Positions 45,650-54,880 of a DNA stretch of 64,000 nucleotides are shown here, in pieces. A model generated the notes under the pieces. It did no database searches, was not told the origin of the DNA, and saw only the letters and a list, made by a program, of their open reading frames with translations. The DNA is from Pedobacter yonginensis (GTDB lineage: Bacteria; Bacteroidota; Bacteroidia; Sphingobacteriales; Sphingobacteriaceae): assembly GCF_003173595.1 (NCBI RefSeq), contig NZ_QGNZ01000004.1, positions 62,001 through 126,000 on the forward strand. Reading direction: 5' to 3'. The translations under genes were made by a program, and so were the position numbers. Each line of letters starts with the position of its first letter. The stretch's first letter is position 1.

Positions 45650-46120
45650 TTTCGGTTCAGTAGGTTAATAGTATGACCGTTAAAGCATGGTATAATTAAG
45701 TCTGGAGGCATGAAGACCACAAAACAACCAATGCCACCGGATGACGTAATTGCATCTTTCGATTTCAGAAAAAAAAGATTATTGAACTGAATGGCTGCCA
45801 AGCATAGTGTGATACATTCTTTGCTATCTAATAATCCCAGAAGAAAACCGTAACAAATACGTAACAGAGCAAAATTTTGCGATTTCAAAAATAGTCCGTA
45901 AATTGCTTCTGTAAGTCAGAGAAGCACATTTTGCCTCATATAAGGGCGGTTAGGCTAGAAGACTCATAATCCTCTAGCCAACTCGAAGTGCATATCAAGC
46001 TATCAACAACCTAGCTTAAGTAACTTTCTTGACCAATATAATAATAGGATTAAATATTTAATTGATATATCCCAATGTTATCGTTTGTTGGAACGTAATT
46101 CTTTTAATATATCCTGCTAA
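45650..46120. other. Intergenic, 471 bases: right boundary of the island
   Basis: It contains repeat copy B at 45846-45961, which continues into an inverted repeat GGCTAGA / TCTAGCC (about 45952-45978), a possible terminator without a T run. A short plus-strand scrap at about 45710-45790 (MKTTKQPMPPDDVIASFDF) could be a gene remnant. No other gene is evident. Confidence 0.5.
45846..45961 (+). repeat. Direct repeat copy B, right boundary of the defence island
   Basis: The partner of copy A (31142-31255), same orientation, about 87 percent identical by eye over its whole length. It lies just after the Argonaute operon. Confidence 0.85.
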
Positions 46121-46456
46121 TTATTCACCGTGATTCCTAAAATTTAAATATTGGCATTTGAATCTTTTGCCTTTACTAATCATGCTCCACCATTCCCAGA
46201 ATTTCCAAGGTTTTATTGTAAATGTTCGATAAAGTGTTTGATTAATATTATTAGGATTCCGTTCTTTAAAACTTTCGAATCTTCTTGAAGCCATATAAAA
46301 ATTCTGCGTTGTACCTGGTTGTTCAGTAAATTCAAAACTTGCATCAAAATTTTGATAATGATATTCCTCCCCGAGAAAATAATAAACAGGGGGTAGGTTA
46401 CTAATAAATATAATCCCTATAATTATAAGTAAAATTTTATTTCTGATTTTTTTCAT
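46121..46456 (-). CDS. Small membrane-anchored protein, possible immunity partner
   Basis: 111 residues with one N-terminal membrane segment (KILLIIIGIIFISNLPPVYY) and a short exported domain rich in aromatics (KPWKFWEWW). It starts 5 bases after the stop of the large lipoprotein on the same strand. The size, topology and position after a putative effector fit a dedicated immunity protein, but no family is recognised. Confidence 0.65.
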   Translation of the reverse strand: MKKIRNKILLIIIGIIFISNLPPVYYFLGEEYHYQNFDASFEFTEQPGTTQNFYMASRRFESFKERNPNNINQTLYRTFTIKPWKFWEWWSMISKGKRFKCQYLNFRNHGE

Positions 46457-46461
46457 AATTT

Positions 46462-47868
46462 TTAGTTACATGGCCCTTTACTTTCAGGCATTATACCACC
46501 ACCTTCATTTATATCTGAGTTTGGATTATTGATTTTTTGCTCCCGCAAAGCGCTTGCCATTCCTGCTGGTGTTTTTGCAAAACCAGTGCCTCCAGGTCCA
46601 GAAAGTCCAATTGCGGTTGTAGGATCAGGAATCGGAATGTTTCCGGCTTGCCCTGCGGCGTAAACAAAAGCTGAACAATTAAAATCTGTGAAGTGATAAC
46701 TTGTCGGTGGATCACTAATATAATCAACCAGTTTTTGGAAGCTGTCTCTATTTACAAAATATGTGGCACTGATATCATATTCTGAAAAACCGTTATCCAA
46801 AATTCTCGATTTTGAATCAAGTTTTTCAAGTCCTGAACCAGTTGGATAAAATCCCACAGTTTGTGTTATCGTGGTATTGCCACTTGTCTTGCTTAGTGAA
46901 ATAGCAACGTGCCCAAAACTGTTTTGGCCAACATTGAATGACGTTCCGGGCTGTGGTTCGATGACATATACCCTGACAACAAAAGCTGCATTTGGATTCG
47001 TGATTTGAGAAAAGCACTCCATCATCTTTTTTGGATCAACCTGGTTGTTGTTTTCCCCTGGGAGATTGGATGGGGCAGGAGGGGGAGGTGAAGGCTCAGA
47101 ACCTGAACTTCTTCCACCACCATCTCCGCCAGTAGAAACTTCCTGGTTAATGGTATTGTTGCCACCTCCGCCCCAGTTCATGCCGTCATCATAACCGTAA
47201 TAACTGCATATCCTTTCCGAATGAACCGTAAACTCTCCGTTTGCATCAACATAGCTGTCCTGATACCAGGCGCAGCTTTCCATAAACTGCATCATCATCA
47301 CCTTTCCCTGTATTCCCTTTAACGGATTTATTTCTTTCAGTCCCTGGACTGGCTGTTTTTCAAACTGCTCTTTTGTTCCGATCTCACCGATCTGTTTGCC
47401 ACCGCTAAAAAGCTGGCCGCCCTTTAACTTGTAGGCAAGGTCATACTGGAAAACCCTTCCGGTGAAGGTCTTTTGGGATGCGTATTTTTCTTTTTGAAGG
47501 TAGATGGCATCCGGAATAACTTCGAGGATACGTGCATCGATTTCATTGTTTTTTAAGTTTCGCCTTATCGCCAGCTGGCGGTAGCCCTGTTTTACATTCT
47601 GGAAAGTTGGCTGTCCAGCTAGATTTATTTTCCAGATGTTTCCGTTTTTGGTATCTATAATTCTGGCCTCATTCCAGTTTAGGTTTTCTAAGGCAGAATT
47701 GCTATCGGCGTAAATTGTTTTTTGGCTATCTATGAAGGCCCTCGCATCCGCTTTCGTCAGGTTTATTTTTCCGGTTGGCGGGTTTATCGGTAATTCGGTT
47801 ATGATCTCTTTCTGGCAGGCCGAAAAAGTGAAAAGCAATAGGGCGATTATTTTAAATTTCGTTTTCAT
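46462..47868 (-). CDS. Lipoprotein with C-terminal permuted papain-like domain (putative effector)
   Basis: 468 residues. The lipoprotein signal has lipobox FSAC (Cys 18). Residues ~35-225 form a beta-rich N-terminal domain. A Gly- and Pro-rich linker spans about 231-272. The C-terminal domain has a His in NSFGHVAISL (His 320) and a Cys in FTDFNCSAFVYAAG (Cys 398). The His-before-Cys order is that of permuted NlpC/P60-type papain folds, which include amidases and polymorphic toxins. With a small membrane protein encoded right after it, an antibacterial effector-immunity pair is plausible; a cell-wall maintenance enzyme is the alternative. The catalytic assignment is by pattern only. Confidence 0.65.
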   Translation of the reverse strand: MKTKFKIIALLLFTFSACQKEIITELPINPPTGKINLTKADARAFIDSQKTIYADSNSALENLNWNEARIIDTKNGNIWKINLAGQPTFQNVKQGYRQLAIRRNLKNNEIDARILEVIPDAIYLQKEKYASQKTFTGRVFQYDLAYKLKGGQLFSGGKQIGEIGTKEQFEKQPVQGLKEINPLKGIQGKVMMMQFMESCAWYQDSYVDANGEFTVHSERICSYYGYDDGMNWGGGGNNTINQEVSTGGDGGGRSSGSEPSPPPPAPSNLPGENNNQVDPKKMMECFSQITNPNAAFVVRVYVIEPQPGTSFNVGQNSFGHVAISLSKTSGNTTITQTVGFYPTGSGLEKLDSKSRILDNGFSEYDISATYFVNRDSFQKLVDYISDPPTSYHFTDFNCSAFVYAAGQAGNIPIPDPTTAIGLSGPGGTGFAKTPAGMASALREQKINNPNSDINEGGGIMPESKGPCN

Positions 47869-47879
47869 ATCGCGTTTTT

Positions 47880-48521
47880 TTAGTTAAAATGAGAGATAGA
47901 ATTTTCGCCATTTTGTGACTGGTGACACATCTTGAGTTTTTTTGCCCTTAATCTGCTCAGCGTTTCCCGGCTGATTCCAAGGTAACTTGCGATATTGGTT
48001 AGGGTGGTCTGCTGCTCAATTTCGGGATATCTTCCGAGCAGGATTTTATACCTGGTTTCAGGGGTATGGGTGCGCAGAAAAATTGCTCTTTCCTCGCTTA
48101 AAATGTAGTACTTCTGGGTGACCACACGGCCAAGCAGATTGCCTTCCCTAAAGTCTGCATAAAAGGCATTGAGCTCATTCCAAGTTAGCGACTGAAGCTT
48201 ACAGTCCTGAAGGACTTCGATGTACTCATGGGCAGGCTGCTGGGTAAAAAAGCTGTACACGGAGATCATCAGGTCTCCTTTTCCCATAAACCAGGTAGTG
48301 CATTCCCGCCCGTTCTCATCAATGAAATAGGCACGGAGAAAACCACTGCGGATAAAATAAAGTCTCCGTGCTATTTCGCCGGGCTTTAATAAAAGTTTTT
48401 TTCGGTTGAATGTCTGGGTGATGACCTGCTCATTTACCCGCTGCTGCATAGGTGCAGAAATGGGCATAATAAATCCGAGGGTTTCGAGTAAATCGGCCTC
48501 CCTAAAAAAAGAATTTTTCAT
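47880..48521 (-). CDS. Crp/Fnr-type transcriptional regulator
   Basis: 213 residues from ATG 48521 (a TTG at 48548 is also in frame). A cNMP-binding-like barrel (LKPGEIARRLYFIRSGFLRA, ECTTWFMGKGDLM) is followed by an HTH at the C-terminus (TLTNIASYLGISRETLSRLR). It is located between the lipoprotein pair, 11 bases downstream on the same strand, and the divergent rteC-tra operon. It could regulate either. The first gene downstream is so close that co-transcription is certain. Confidence 0.88.
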   Translation of the reverse strand: MKNSFFREADLLETLGFIMPISAPMQQRVNEQVITQTFNRKKLLLKPGEIARRLYFIRSGFLRAYFIDENGRECTTWFMGKGDLMISVYSFFTQQPAHEYIEVLQDCKLQSLTWNELNAFYADFREGNLLGRVVTQKYYILSEERAIFLRTHTPETRYKILLGRYPEIEQQTTLTNIASYLGISRETLSRLRAKKLKMCHQSQNGENSISHFN

Positions 48522-48589
48522 GCGTTCTTCGATTGTGATCGAAATCAAATCTTCGCGCCTTTATGTGGACTAATATTGTCCTGTCGGAT

Positions 48590-48658
48590 GGATACAAAAT
48601 TTTGAACGGAAATTTTGGGCTTTTATTGTAACTGCTTCTCAATTAGTTTTCTGTATCC
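48590..48658. promoter_or_regulatory. Inverted repeat in the divergent crp-rteC intergenic region
   Basis: GGATACA (48590-48596) and TGTATCC (48652-48658) form a widely spaced inverted repeat, 55 bases apart, between the divergent Crp-type gene and rteC. It could be two half-sites for a looping regulator. Weak evidence. Confidence 0.3.
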
Positions 48659-48707
48659 ACACTGATTGATTTTTTCGCTCTCTTTTTTTAACCTAAAGCA
48701 TCATCCC

Positions 48708-49580
48708 ATGAAAAAGAAACTAGCAGAACAGCTATACCTCAAGCTGCAAGGAGAAATGGAAAAAGCAGACCAGATCGAGCTGCCACTGGAAAAATTAAAA
48801 ACAGGCCTGGCCAGCGTTCAACAGATACTCGTGGCATTAAGGGTCGGCACCCTGGAGACAGAATTTTCGACTCCGGAAGAAGAAGTCCGTTTTTTTAAGT
48901 ACGAAAAGCCTCCGATCTATGCCTGGCTGATCTTTATAACCGAGCGCTATGCGATTGAAATCAATTTTCCCCGCGGGAAAAAAGAGGAACAGATCACATA
49001 CCTTAACCACCAGATTTTATACATCAACCGTTTTTTTCGTCAGAATGAATTTCTCTATCAGTATTACAGGCTTGATGCCAACGAGCTTGACGGGCAATAT
49101 TTTATCCGTGGCAAAAATGCCGTGGTACTGGGCTTTTCCGAAGTGCCCGAAATAGACCGGGAATTCGGTACGCCCGCAGATTATCTTTTTTCCAAGTTCA
49201 TCGCCTATGAAAAAATACTGGACTATCTGCTGCGGGAAATCGAGATTTTAAACGCCGCAGGCGGTGAACAGCCGTTCAGAAACAAAATTGCGCTAAAGTG
49301 GACCGGGGATTCGGTCAATCTGATCGAGCTTATTTATGGAATCTACGAAACCGGTCAGATCAATTCGGGAGAGGCAAGCCTTGCCGAACTCATGAACTTT
49401 TTTGGTCAGCTTTTCGAGATCAACCTGACGCGCTATTTTAAAAAATTTACGGACATCAAAATGCGCAAGTCCATGAGCAAGACCCGGTTTCTGGATGAAA
49501 TGCAGAAGCTGGTCAATAAACGCATCGAGGACGGCGACGCATTTATCCCCACTGACCAGAAGAGCCGCTATGGCTATTAA
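48708..49580 (+). CDS. rteC: RteC-family regulator of element excision and transfer
   Basis: 290 residues from ATG 48708. It matches RteC of CTnDOT-type elements in order and motifs: an N-terminal helical region (LYLKLQGEMEKADQIELPLE), a central FKYEKPPIYAWLIFITERYA, and the C-terminal LIELIYGIYETGQINSGEAS followed by KIRKS-like (here DIKMRKSMSKTRFLDE). RteC activates excision genes in CTnDOT. It lies directly upstream of the tra genes, separated by a small membrane gene. No rteA or rteB homologue is in the window. Confidence 0.92.
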   Translation: MKKKLAEQLYLKLQGEMEKADQIELPLEKLKTGLASVQQILVALRVGTLETEFSTPEEEVRFFKYEKPPIYAWLIFITERYAIEINFPRGKKEEQITYLNHQILYINRFFRQNEFLYQYYRLDANELDGQYFIRGKNAVVLGFSEVPEIDREFGTPADYLFSKFIAYEKILDYLLREIEILNAAGGEQPFRNKIALKWTGDSVNLIELIYGIYETGQINSGEASLAELMNFFGQLFEINLTRYFKKFTDIKMRKSMSKTRFLDEMQKLVNKRIEDGDAFIPTDQKSRYGY

Positions 49581-49615
49581 AAAATCAATCCATTATTTTT
49601 CTTAGAACCACATTT

Positions 49616-49885
49616 ATGGAAACCCTGAAAATTATTGCACTAACCATTCTTTCAGAACTCTTCATTTACTACCTGATCACCGTTTACCTGAAATGGAATA
49701 TGGGTTTTGAATACAGGCCTACGAGGATTTTTAATCCGCTTGTTCCCTGGATTGATGCCATCTACTTTGAGAAATTCTCGGAAGGCTGTGACTGCTGCCG
49801 AAAAAAAATGGAAGAAATGATGCTTGAGGTTACTAAGGAAAACCCATCTGATCATGAAAAGAACAAGCAAAAATCAGAATCCTGA
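49616..49885 (+). CDS. Small membrane protein of the tra operon
   Basis: 89 residues. One N-terminal membrane helix (IIALTILSELFIYYLITVYL), then a short soluble tail with a Cys-x-Cys-Cys cluster (GCDCCRKKMEEMM) and a Lys/Glu-rich end. It lies between rteC and the early tra genes on the same strand, 35 bases from rteC. I do not recognise the family. Confidence 0.65.
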   Translation: METLKIIALTILSELFIYYLITVYLKWNMGFEYRPTRIFNPLVPWIDAIYFEKFSEGCDCCRKKMEEMMLEVTKENPSDHEKNKQKSES

Positions 49886-49997
49886 ATAATTCGTTGGGGC
49901 TCGCTTACGTGATACCGTTTTCAAGCCTTGTAGTTTTTGAAATTTTGTTCCTGACAACGGGCCAGCGCAATGGGGCGCACCGAAAAAAAAACCGCTT

Positions 49998-50516
49998 ATG
50001 TTACAACAATTCTCCTGGACACAGTTCCTGCTTACTTCTTCGGTTCTATCTCTTGCATGGTATTCCGGAGTTCTGCTGACCGCTTACCGCACAGAGTTCT
50101 TTTCATTTTTTCAGGGCAGGCCTTCGGTGATCACAGAAAAGCCCTTGACCAGTTATCCCGATAAAGAACTCGATAGTGAAACAGAACATGATCTGATGGG
50201 CCCGTCAAAACTTCCCGATGGAATGGAAAAAGTTAGTATAAGTACAATCGCTTTCGGGGCAGATCATTCAACGGACAGGCTGCATGATGATCAGCTTGGC
50301 CTTATACCGGACGTGATCTGGGAGCTCAGACAGATTTTTGAGCTTCTTGCAAAGCAGGACGGAAACAAATCCGATTTTTTTAGGATGGTTGAAATCCTGG
50401 GCGATAAATATGGCAGGATAGGCTCCAATCCCAATATCTCGCAGGTCAATCTTTTTATCCGTGAACATGCGCCTTTCTCGCTCAGCGCTGCTGAACTCGA
50501 AAACCTGTGGGACTAA
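49998..50516 (+). CDS. Hypothetical protein of the tra operon (TraD-position)
   Basis: 172 residues. A single N-terminal membrane segment (SVLSLAWYSGVLLTAYRTEF) is followed by a soluble region ending in FSLSAAELENLWD. It holds the place of TraC/TraD-like genes upstream of traE, and similar proteins occur there in other Bacteroidota elements. No enzymatic motif is visible. It is followed 30 bases later by traE. Confidence 0.7.
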   Translation: MLQQFSWTQFLLTSSVLSLAWYSGVLLTAYRTEFFSFFQGRPSVITEKPLTSYPDKELDSETEHDLMGPSKLPDGMEKVSISTIAFGADHSTDRLHDDQLGLIPDVIWELRQIFELLAKQDGNKSDFFRMVEILGDKYGRIGSNPNISQVNLFIREHAPFSLSAAELENLWD

Positions 50517-50546
50517 ACAGCTGATTTTTTACTTAAAGAATTTATT

Positions 50547-50894
50547 ATGGAAAATAACTCATTTAAAGAAGCCAGGAGGCAAGCCCTTTTAAAAACTGCA
50601 ATGTTCTGCATGGCATGGCTAACACTCAACTATATCTTCCCAGGATTATGTTTTGCCCAGGACGGCAACGCGGGAATCCAGGAAGCCACAAACAAGGTAA
50701 AGGGCTATTTCGATACCGGCTGCGATCTGATGTACGCCATCGGAGCAGTGGTCGGGATCATTGGGGCGATCAAGGTCTTCAACAAATGGAATGCCGGTGA
50801 GCCAGATACCAATAAAGTGGCCGCGGCGTGGTTCGGCAGCTGTATTTTTCTGGTCGTGGTCGCTACTGTTCTAAAATCTTTTTTCGGTATCTAA
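50547..50894 (+). CDS. traE: TraE (DUF4134), VirB2/3-like conjugation protein
   Basis: 115 residues. The DUF4134 layout is clear: a signal/membrane segment, GIQEATNKVKGYFDTGCDLM, a membrane helix YAIGAVVGIIGAIKVFNKWN and a second helix CIFLVVVATVLKSFF. In CTnDOT this is TraE, a small membrane component likely to form the pilus or channel. The next gene, traF, starts 2 bases after its stop. Confidence 0.93.
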   Translation: MENNSFKEARRQALLKTAMFCMAWLTLNYIFPGLCFAQDGNAGIQEATNKVKGYFDTGCDLMYAIGAVVGIIGAIKVFNKWNAGEPDTNKVAAAWFGSCIFLVVVATVLKSFFGI

Positions 50895-50896
50895 CC

Positions 50897-51235
50897 ATGG
50901 CAAGCCTATATTCCATAAACAAGGGCGTGTCCAAGCCGATAGTCTTTAAGGGCTTAAAGGCTCAGTACATAGCCTACCTCGCCATCGGCCTGGTGCTTTT
51001 GCTGGTATCCTTTGCCGTGCTCTATATATCCGGGCTTTCCTTATTTCTGGTCCTTCCGCTGATCCTGCTGCTTGGAACTGCGCTCTTCATGGTCACCTTC
51101 CGCCTGAGCCACAGGTTCGGTGAATTCGGGCTGATGAAGTTCCTGGCAAAAAGAAGTCTGCCCGTTAGCATCCGTTTCCGATCCAGAAGACTCTTTACTA
51201 CCCTAAAGCATCCAAAAACTTATTCCCAAAACTAA
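50897..51235 (+). CDS. traF: TraF (DUF4133), VirB3-like conjugation protein
   Basis: 112 residues from ATG 50897. DUF4133 motif near the N-terminus (INKGVSKPIVFKGLKAQYIA), two membrane helices, then MVTFRLSHRFGEFGLMKFLA. It sits between traE and the traG ATPase, the standard order. Confidence 0.92.
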   Translation: MASLYSINKGVSKPIVFKGLKAQYIAYLAIGLVLLLVSFAVLYISGLSLFLVLPLILLLGTALFMVTFRLSHRFGEFGLMKFLAKRSLPVSIRFRSRRLFTTLKHPKTYSQN

Positions 51236-51241
51236 TCTGCC

Positions 51242-53710
51242 ATGACCGAAGCGATCAACATCTTACCAATATACAAAATAGAGCACAGCTGTATTCTTTC
51301 TCATCAGGGTGACATCACTATTGGCTACCGGGCGACATTGCCCGAGATATTTTCCCTTTCGGACCGCGACTATGAAAGCTATCACCAGGCCTGGGTGAAA
51401 TCTATAAAGGTTTTGCCGCAGGGCAGCGTTTTTCATAAACAGGACTGGTTCCTTCAGGAAAATTTCAGGGCCGATTTTGGAAAAGAGGGCATTGGTTTTC
51501 TATCCCGTTCCAGTGAGCGGTTTTTTAACCACCGCCCATCGGTTGAGCACAGCTGTTATATCTTTCTGACCCGCAAGCCCGCTGGTCGCAAAGCTTCGAG
51601 CTCGGCCTACAGCAATATCCTCCGGAAATCTATTGTTCCGCCCCAGACCATCAACCCTGTTTTGTTTTCGGAGTTTCTGGAAAGTGCCGGACAGTTCGAA
51701 AGGATTCTTTCCGATTCGGGTTTTGTCCGACTGGAGCGCATGAACGATGATGCGCTGTCGGGGACAGCCAATGAGGCGGGCATCATGGAACGTTACTGTT
51801 TTTTGCTTGGTGAAAAGGAATCGCCGATCATCAGGGATATCCACCTGCGCGAGGAGATCAGGATCGGCGACAAGCGGTGCGAGCTTTATACGCTCTCGGA
51901 TGTGGAGGATCTTCCCGCATTTTGCGGAAGCCGGATCAATTACGAGGCATATTCAACAGACCGTTCCAAGTTCAGCATCGGTTTTGCTGGACCATTGGGT
52001 TCGCTTCTGGACTGCAACCATATTTTAAACCAGTATGTGTTTATCGGCGATACGCAGAAAACCATCAAAAGGCTGGAAGCCAAAAAGCTTCGCCTACAGT
52101 CCCTATCTGCTTATTCGAGGGAAAATGCGGTCTCGCGGGACGGAGTGAACGATTTCCTGAATGAAGCGGTTGCCTTTTCAAGGCTTCCGGTCAAGGCGCA
52201 TTTCAACGTGCTGGCCTGGTCGGACGAGGCGGCTTTGGGTAAGGATCTCCGTAACAAGGTAAGCTCTGCCATGGCCTCTATGGATGCGACCGCAAAAAGA
52301 GAGACCGACGGGCAGGCGCAGATATGGTTTGCGGGACTTCCCGGAAACCAGGCAGATTTCCCCATGAATGATACCTTTGATATCTTTCTCGAACAGGCCA
52401 CCTGCTTTTTCAATATGGAAAGCCATTACCGCGATTCGCGCTCTGGCTTTGGTATGCGCCTGGGCGACCGCATTTCCGGAAGGCCCGTCCATGTGGATAT
52501 TTCCGATGAGCCGATGAGCTTTGGCTATACCACCAACCGGAACAAGTTTATCCTTGGCCCCTCGGGATCCGGTAAGTCCTTTTTTACCAACCACATGGTC
52601 CGAAGCTACTATGAGCAGGGTACCCATGTGCTGCTGGTCGATGTCGGTCATAGTTACAAGGGCCTTTGCGATCTGGTCGGCGGCTATTACTTTACCTACA
52701 GCGAAAACGATCCGATTGCCTTTAACCCTTTTTTCCTGAGTGAGGGTGAAGTCCTCGATACCGAGAAGAAGGAAAGTATCAAAACGCTATTGCTGGCGCT
52801 TTCCAAAAGAGAGGGAGAGACTTTTACCAGAGCAGAATATGTGGGCATTTCCAATGGGCTGACCCTTTACTTTCAGCACCTGGCTGCCCATGCGGATATC
52901 TTTCCATGTTTTAATTCCTTTTATGAATTTCTTTCGAGCGAATACCTTTTGATGCTCGAGGAAACCAAGGTAAGGGAAGCCTATTTTGACATCAACAGTT
53001 TTCTTTATGTGCTGAAGCCATTTTACCGAGGAGGCGAATTTGATTACCTGCTCAATGCCACCGGGCAGCTCGATCTATTGAACAAACCCTTTATAGTCTT
53101 TGAGCTCGATGAGATCAAGGACCATCCGATTCTTTTTCCCGCAGTAACCCTCATCATCATGGAAGTCTTTATCTCCAAAATGAGAAAGCTCAAAGGGGTC
53201 CGCAAGATGATCCTGATCGAGGAATGCTGGAAAGCCATTGCCAAGGAAGGCATGGCCGAATATATCCGCTACCTGTTCAAGACCGTGCGCAAGTTCTTTG
53301 GCGAGGCGGTCGTGGTTACCCAAGAGGTAGAGGATATTATTTCCTCGCCCATCGTTAAGCAGGCGATCATCAACAACTCCGACTGCAAGATCCTGCTCGA
53401 TCAGAGCAAGTACCAGAACAAGTTCGATGCGATCCAGGAATTGCTCGGCCTGACCGAAAAAGAAAAAGCCCAGATCCTTTCCATGAACAGAGCGAATGAT
53501 CCCAAGAGGAAGTACAAGGAGGTATTTGTCTCGCTCGGCGGCCAATATAGCCAGGTCTATAGAACAGAAGTATCGCTTGAAGAATACCTCGCCTATACCA
53601 CTGAGGAATCCGAAAAGATCCAGGTACAGCGTTACGCCCGGCAGTACGGGAGTATTCAAAAAGGCATCGAAATGTTAGCAGGTGAAATCAGAAACAGTAA
53701 ACTCTTATAA
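51242..53710 (+). CDS. traG: TraG, VirB4-like conjugation ATPase
   Basis: 822 residues, full length for the Bacteroidota VirB4-type TraG. An N-terminal domain with YSVNK-like start (here ILPIYKIEHSCILSHQGD) is followed by the ATPase with Walker A GPSGSGKS at 439-446 and Walker B MILIEECWKA (Glu 660, Glu 661). The segment TVRKFFGEAVVVTQEVEDII is conserved in the family. It powers assembly of the mating channel at the inner membrane. Start 6 bases after traF. Confidence 0.95.
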   Translation: MTEAINILPIYKIEHSCILSHQGDITIGYRATLPEIFSLSDRDYESYHQAWVKSIKVLPQGSVFHKQDWFLQENFRADFGKEGIGFLSRSSERFFNHRPSVEHSCYIFLTRKPAGRKASSSAYSNILRKSIVPPQTINPVLFSEFLESAGQFERILSDSGFVRLERMNDDALSGTANEAGIMERYCFLLGEKESPIIRDIHLREEIRIGDKRCELYTLSDVEDLPAFCGSRINYEAYSTDRSKFSIGFAGPLGSLLDCNHILNQYVFIGDTQKTIKRLEAKKLRLQSLSAYSRENAVSRDGVNDFLNEAVAFSRLPVKAHFNVLAWSDEAALGKDLRNKVSSAMASMDATAKRETDGQAQIWFAGLPGNQADFPMNDTFDIFLEQATCFFNMESHYRDSRSGFGMRLGDRISGRPVHVDISDEPMSFGYTTNRNKFILGPSGSGKSFFTNHMVRSYYEQGTHVLLVDVGHSYKGLCDLVGGYYFTYSENDPIAFNPFFLSEGEVLDTEKKESIKTLLLALSKREGETFTRAEYVGISNGLTLYFQHLAAHADIFPCFNSFYEFLSSEYLLMLEETKVREAYFDINSFLYVLKPFYRGGEFDYLLNATGQLDLLNKPFIVFELDEIKDHPILFPAVTLIIMEVFISKMRKLKGVRKMILIEECWKAIAKEGMAEYIRYLFKTVRKFFGEAVVVTQEVEDIISSPIVKQAIINNSDCKILLDQSKYQNKFDAIQELLGLTEKEKAQILSMNRANDPKRKYKEVFVSLGGQYSQVYRTEVSLEEYLAYTTEESEKIQVQRYARQYGSIQKGIEMLAGEIRNSKLL

Positions 53711-53712
53711 CT

Positions 53713-54081
53713 ATGAAAACACTAAAGACAATGTTTATGGCCTTAACGGTAGCAGGTCTTGCTGCCTGCCATGCAGACCAGTCCCGGGATTTTATTTCCG
53801 GCACATTTGTAAGTTCCGCTATCGGAGAATTCAGCAAAGCGGATGATACCCTGATCATTGAATCCGCTGCATCCAATAATTTTCTGCTGCACAGAAGGAC
53901 AGGCTATAACCTGATCCGTGAAGGAGTCACAGGCAAGAGACAATATGAACGGGAGGAATGGCAGGCGGTTTACGATGAAAGTACCAAAACCCTTAGCGAA
54001 ATAAAAAAGGGAAAGCTTATCACGGTCTACCCCGATTCGGGATACATCCGGATAGGGAAAAGAAAGTACATCAAAAAATAA
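53713..54081 (+). CDS. Small lipoprotein of the tra operon
   Basis: 122 residues. The lipoprotein signal has lipobox GLAAC (Cys 19) followed by HADQ. The mature domain is short and beta-rich (FISGTFVSSAIGEFSKADDT). It starts 2 bases after traG, so it is part of the operon. Possible roles are anchoring or entry exclusion; no direct evidence. Confidence 0.8.
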   Translation: MKTLKTMFMALTVAGLAACHADQSRDFISGTFVSSAIGEFSKADDTLIIESAASNNFLLHRRTGYNLIREGVTGKRQYEREEWQAVYDESTKTLSEIKKGKLITVYPDSGYIRIGKRKYIKK

Positions 54082-54199
54082 AAAAATAGATATGAGAGCG
54101 CTTCAAACTGGTGCATGGCCACGCACCGCCAAATTGAGAAACAGCCTGCCGAACCCGTCAAAAATAATGGGATTTATCGGGCACAAAATCAGACGAATC

Positions 54200-54880
54200 A
54201 TGAGAAACTATATGGTAATCCTGCCGGTCAGCGCAATGACCATCTGTGTGAGTATCCCAAAAGGGGCAACCGCGCAGATCGCTGTTCTTGAAGTGATCAA
54301 GGCCGGCGTAAAAAAAGTAATCAAAGCCGTTGACCTCAAAGTTCAGCGCCTTCAGAACGAGACCATCTGGCTTCAGAATGCGCAGAAGGTGCTGGAAAAC
54401 CAGCTTTCCAAGCTAAAACTGACCGAAATCGCCGACTGGACCGAAAGACAGAAGGATCTTTATTCCGAATACTATACATCGCTATGGAAAGTGAAATCCG
54501 CAATTGCCTATTATAAGCGGGTAAAAGAACTGACGGCCAAGCAGCTAGCAATCGTTGATGAATACAAGTGGGCATGGGGAATGTTCCAAAAGGACAGGCA
54601 CTTTAATGCCGAAGAGCTTCAGACAATGGAGAAAACCTATCTCGGTATCCTTGAGGAAAGCGTGAAAAACCTCGATCAGGTCCTGCTGGTCGTAAATTCC
54701 TTTAAGACACAGATGAGCGATGCGAAGAGGCTCGAGATTATAGTGGCCGCTGCGGACAAGATGGACGAAAACTACCGTGACCTCAAACAGTTCAATGCAG
54801 GAAACATTTCGGTCAGTATTCAGCGCTCCGCCTCGCTGGACGAGGCCGCTAAACTAAGGGAGCTTTATGGGATCAATTAA
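54200..54880 (+). CDS. TraI-like conjugation protein
   Basis: 226 residues from ATG 54200; an ATG at 54092 is also in frame, but only the later start gives a signal peptide (VILPVSAMTICVSIPKG). The mature part is a long helical region (IKAGVKKVIKAVDLKVQRLQ) with QKDLYSEYYTSLWKVKSAIA, as in proteins annotated TraI in CTnDOT-type elements. It is periplasmic and probably a VirB5-like helical component. The 3' end overlaps the next gene by 14 bases. Confidence 0.82.
   Translation: MRNYMVILPVSAMTICVSIPKGATAQIAVLEVIKAGVKKVIKAVDLKVQRLQNETIWLQNAQKVLENQLSKLKLTEIADWTERQKDLYSEYYTSLWKVKSAIAYYKRVKELTAKQLAIVDEYKWAWGMFQKDRHFNAEELQTMEKTYLGILEESVKNLDQVLLVVNSFKTQMSDAKRLEIIVAAADKMDENYRDLKQFNAGNISVSIQRSASLDEAAKLRELYGIN

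Noticed and set aside
45646-45888. Minus-strand frame after the subtilisin gene
   Set aside because: It overlaps repeat copy B and has no homology pattern; an open frame inside the repeat region by chance.
49894-50164. Two short frames preceding and overlapping the traD-position gene
   Set aside because: They start at poor codons, overlap a better gene in another frame and show no family pattern.
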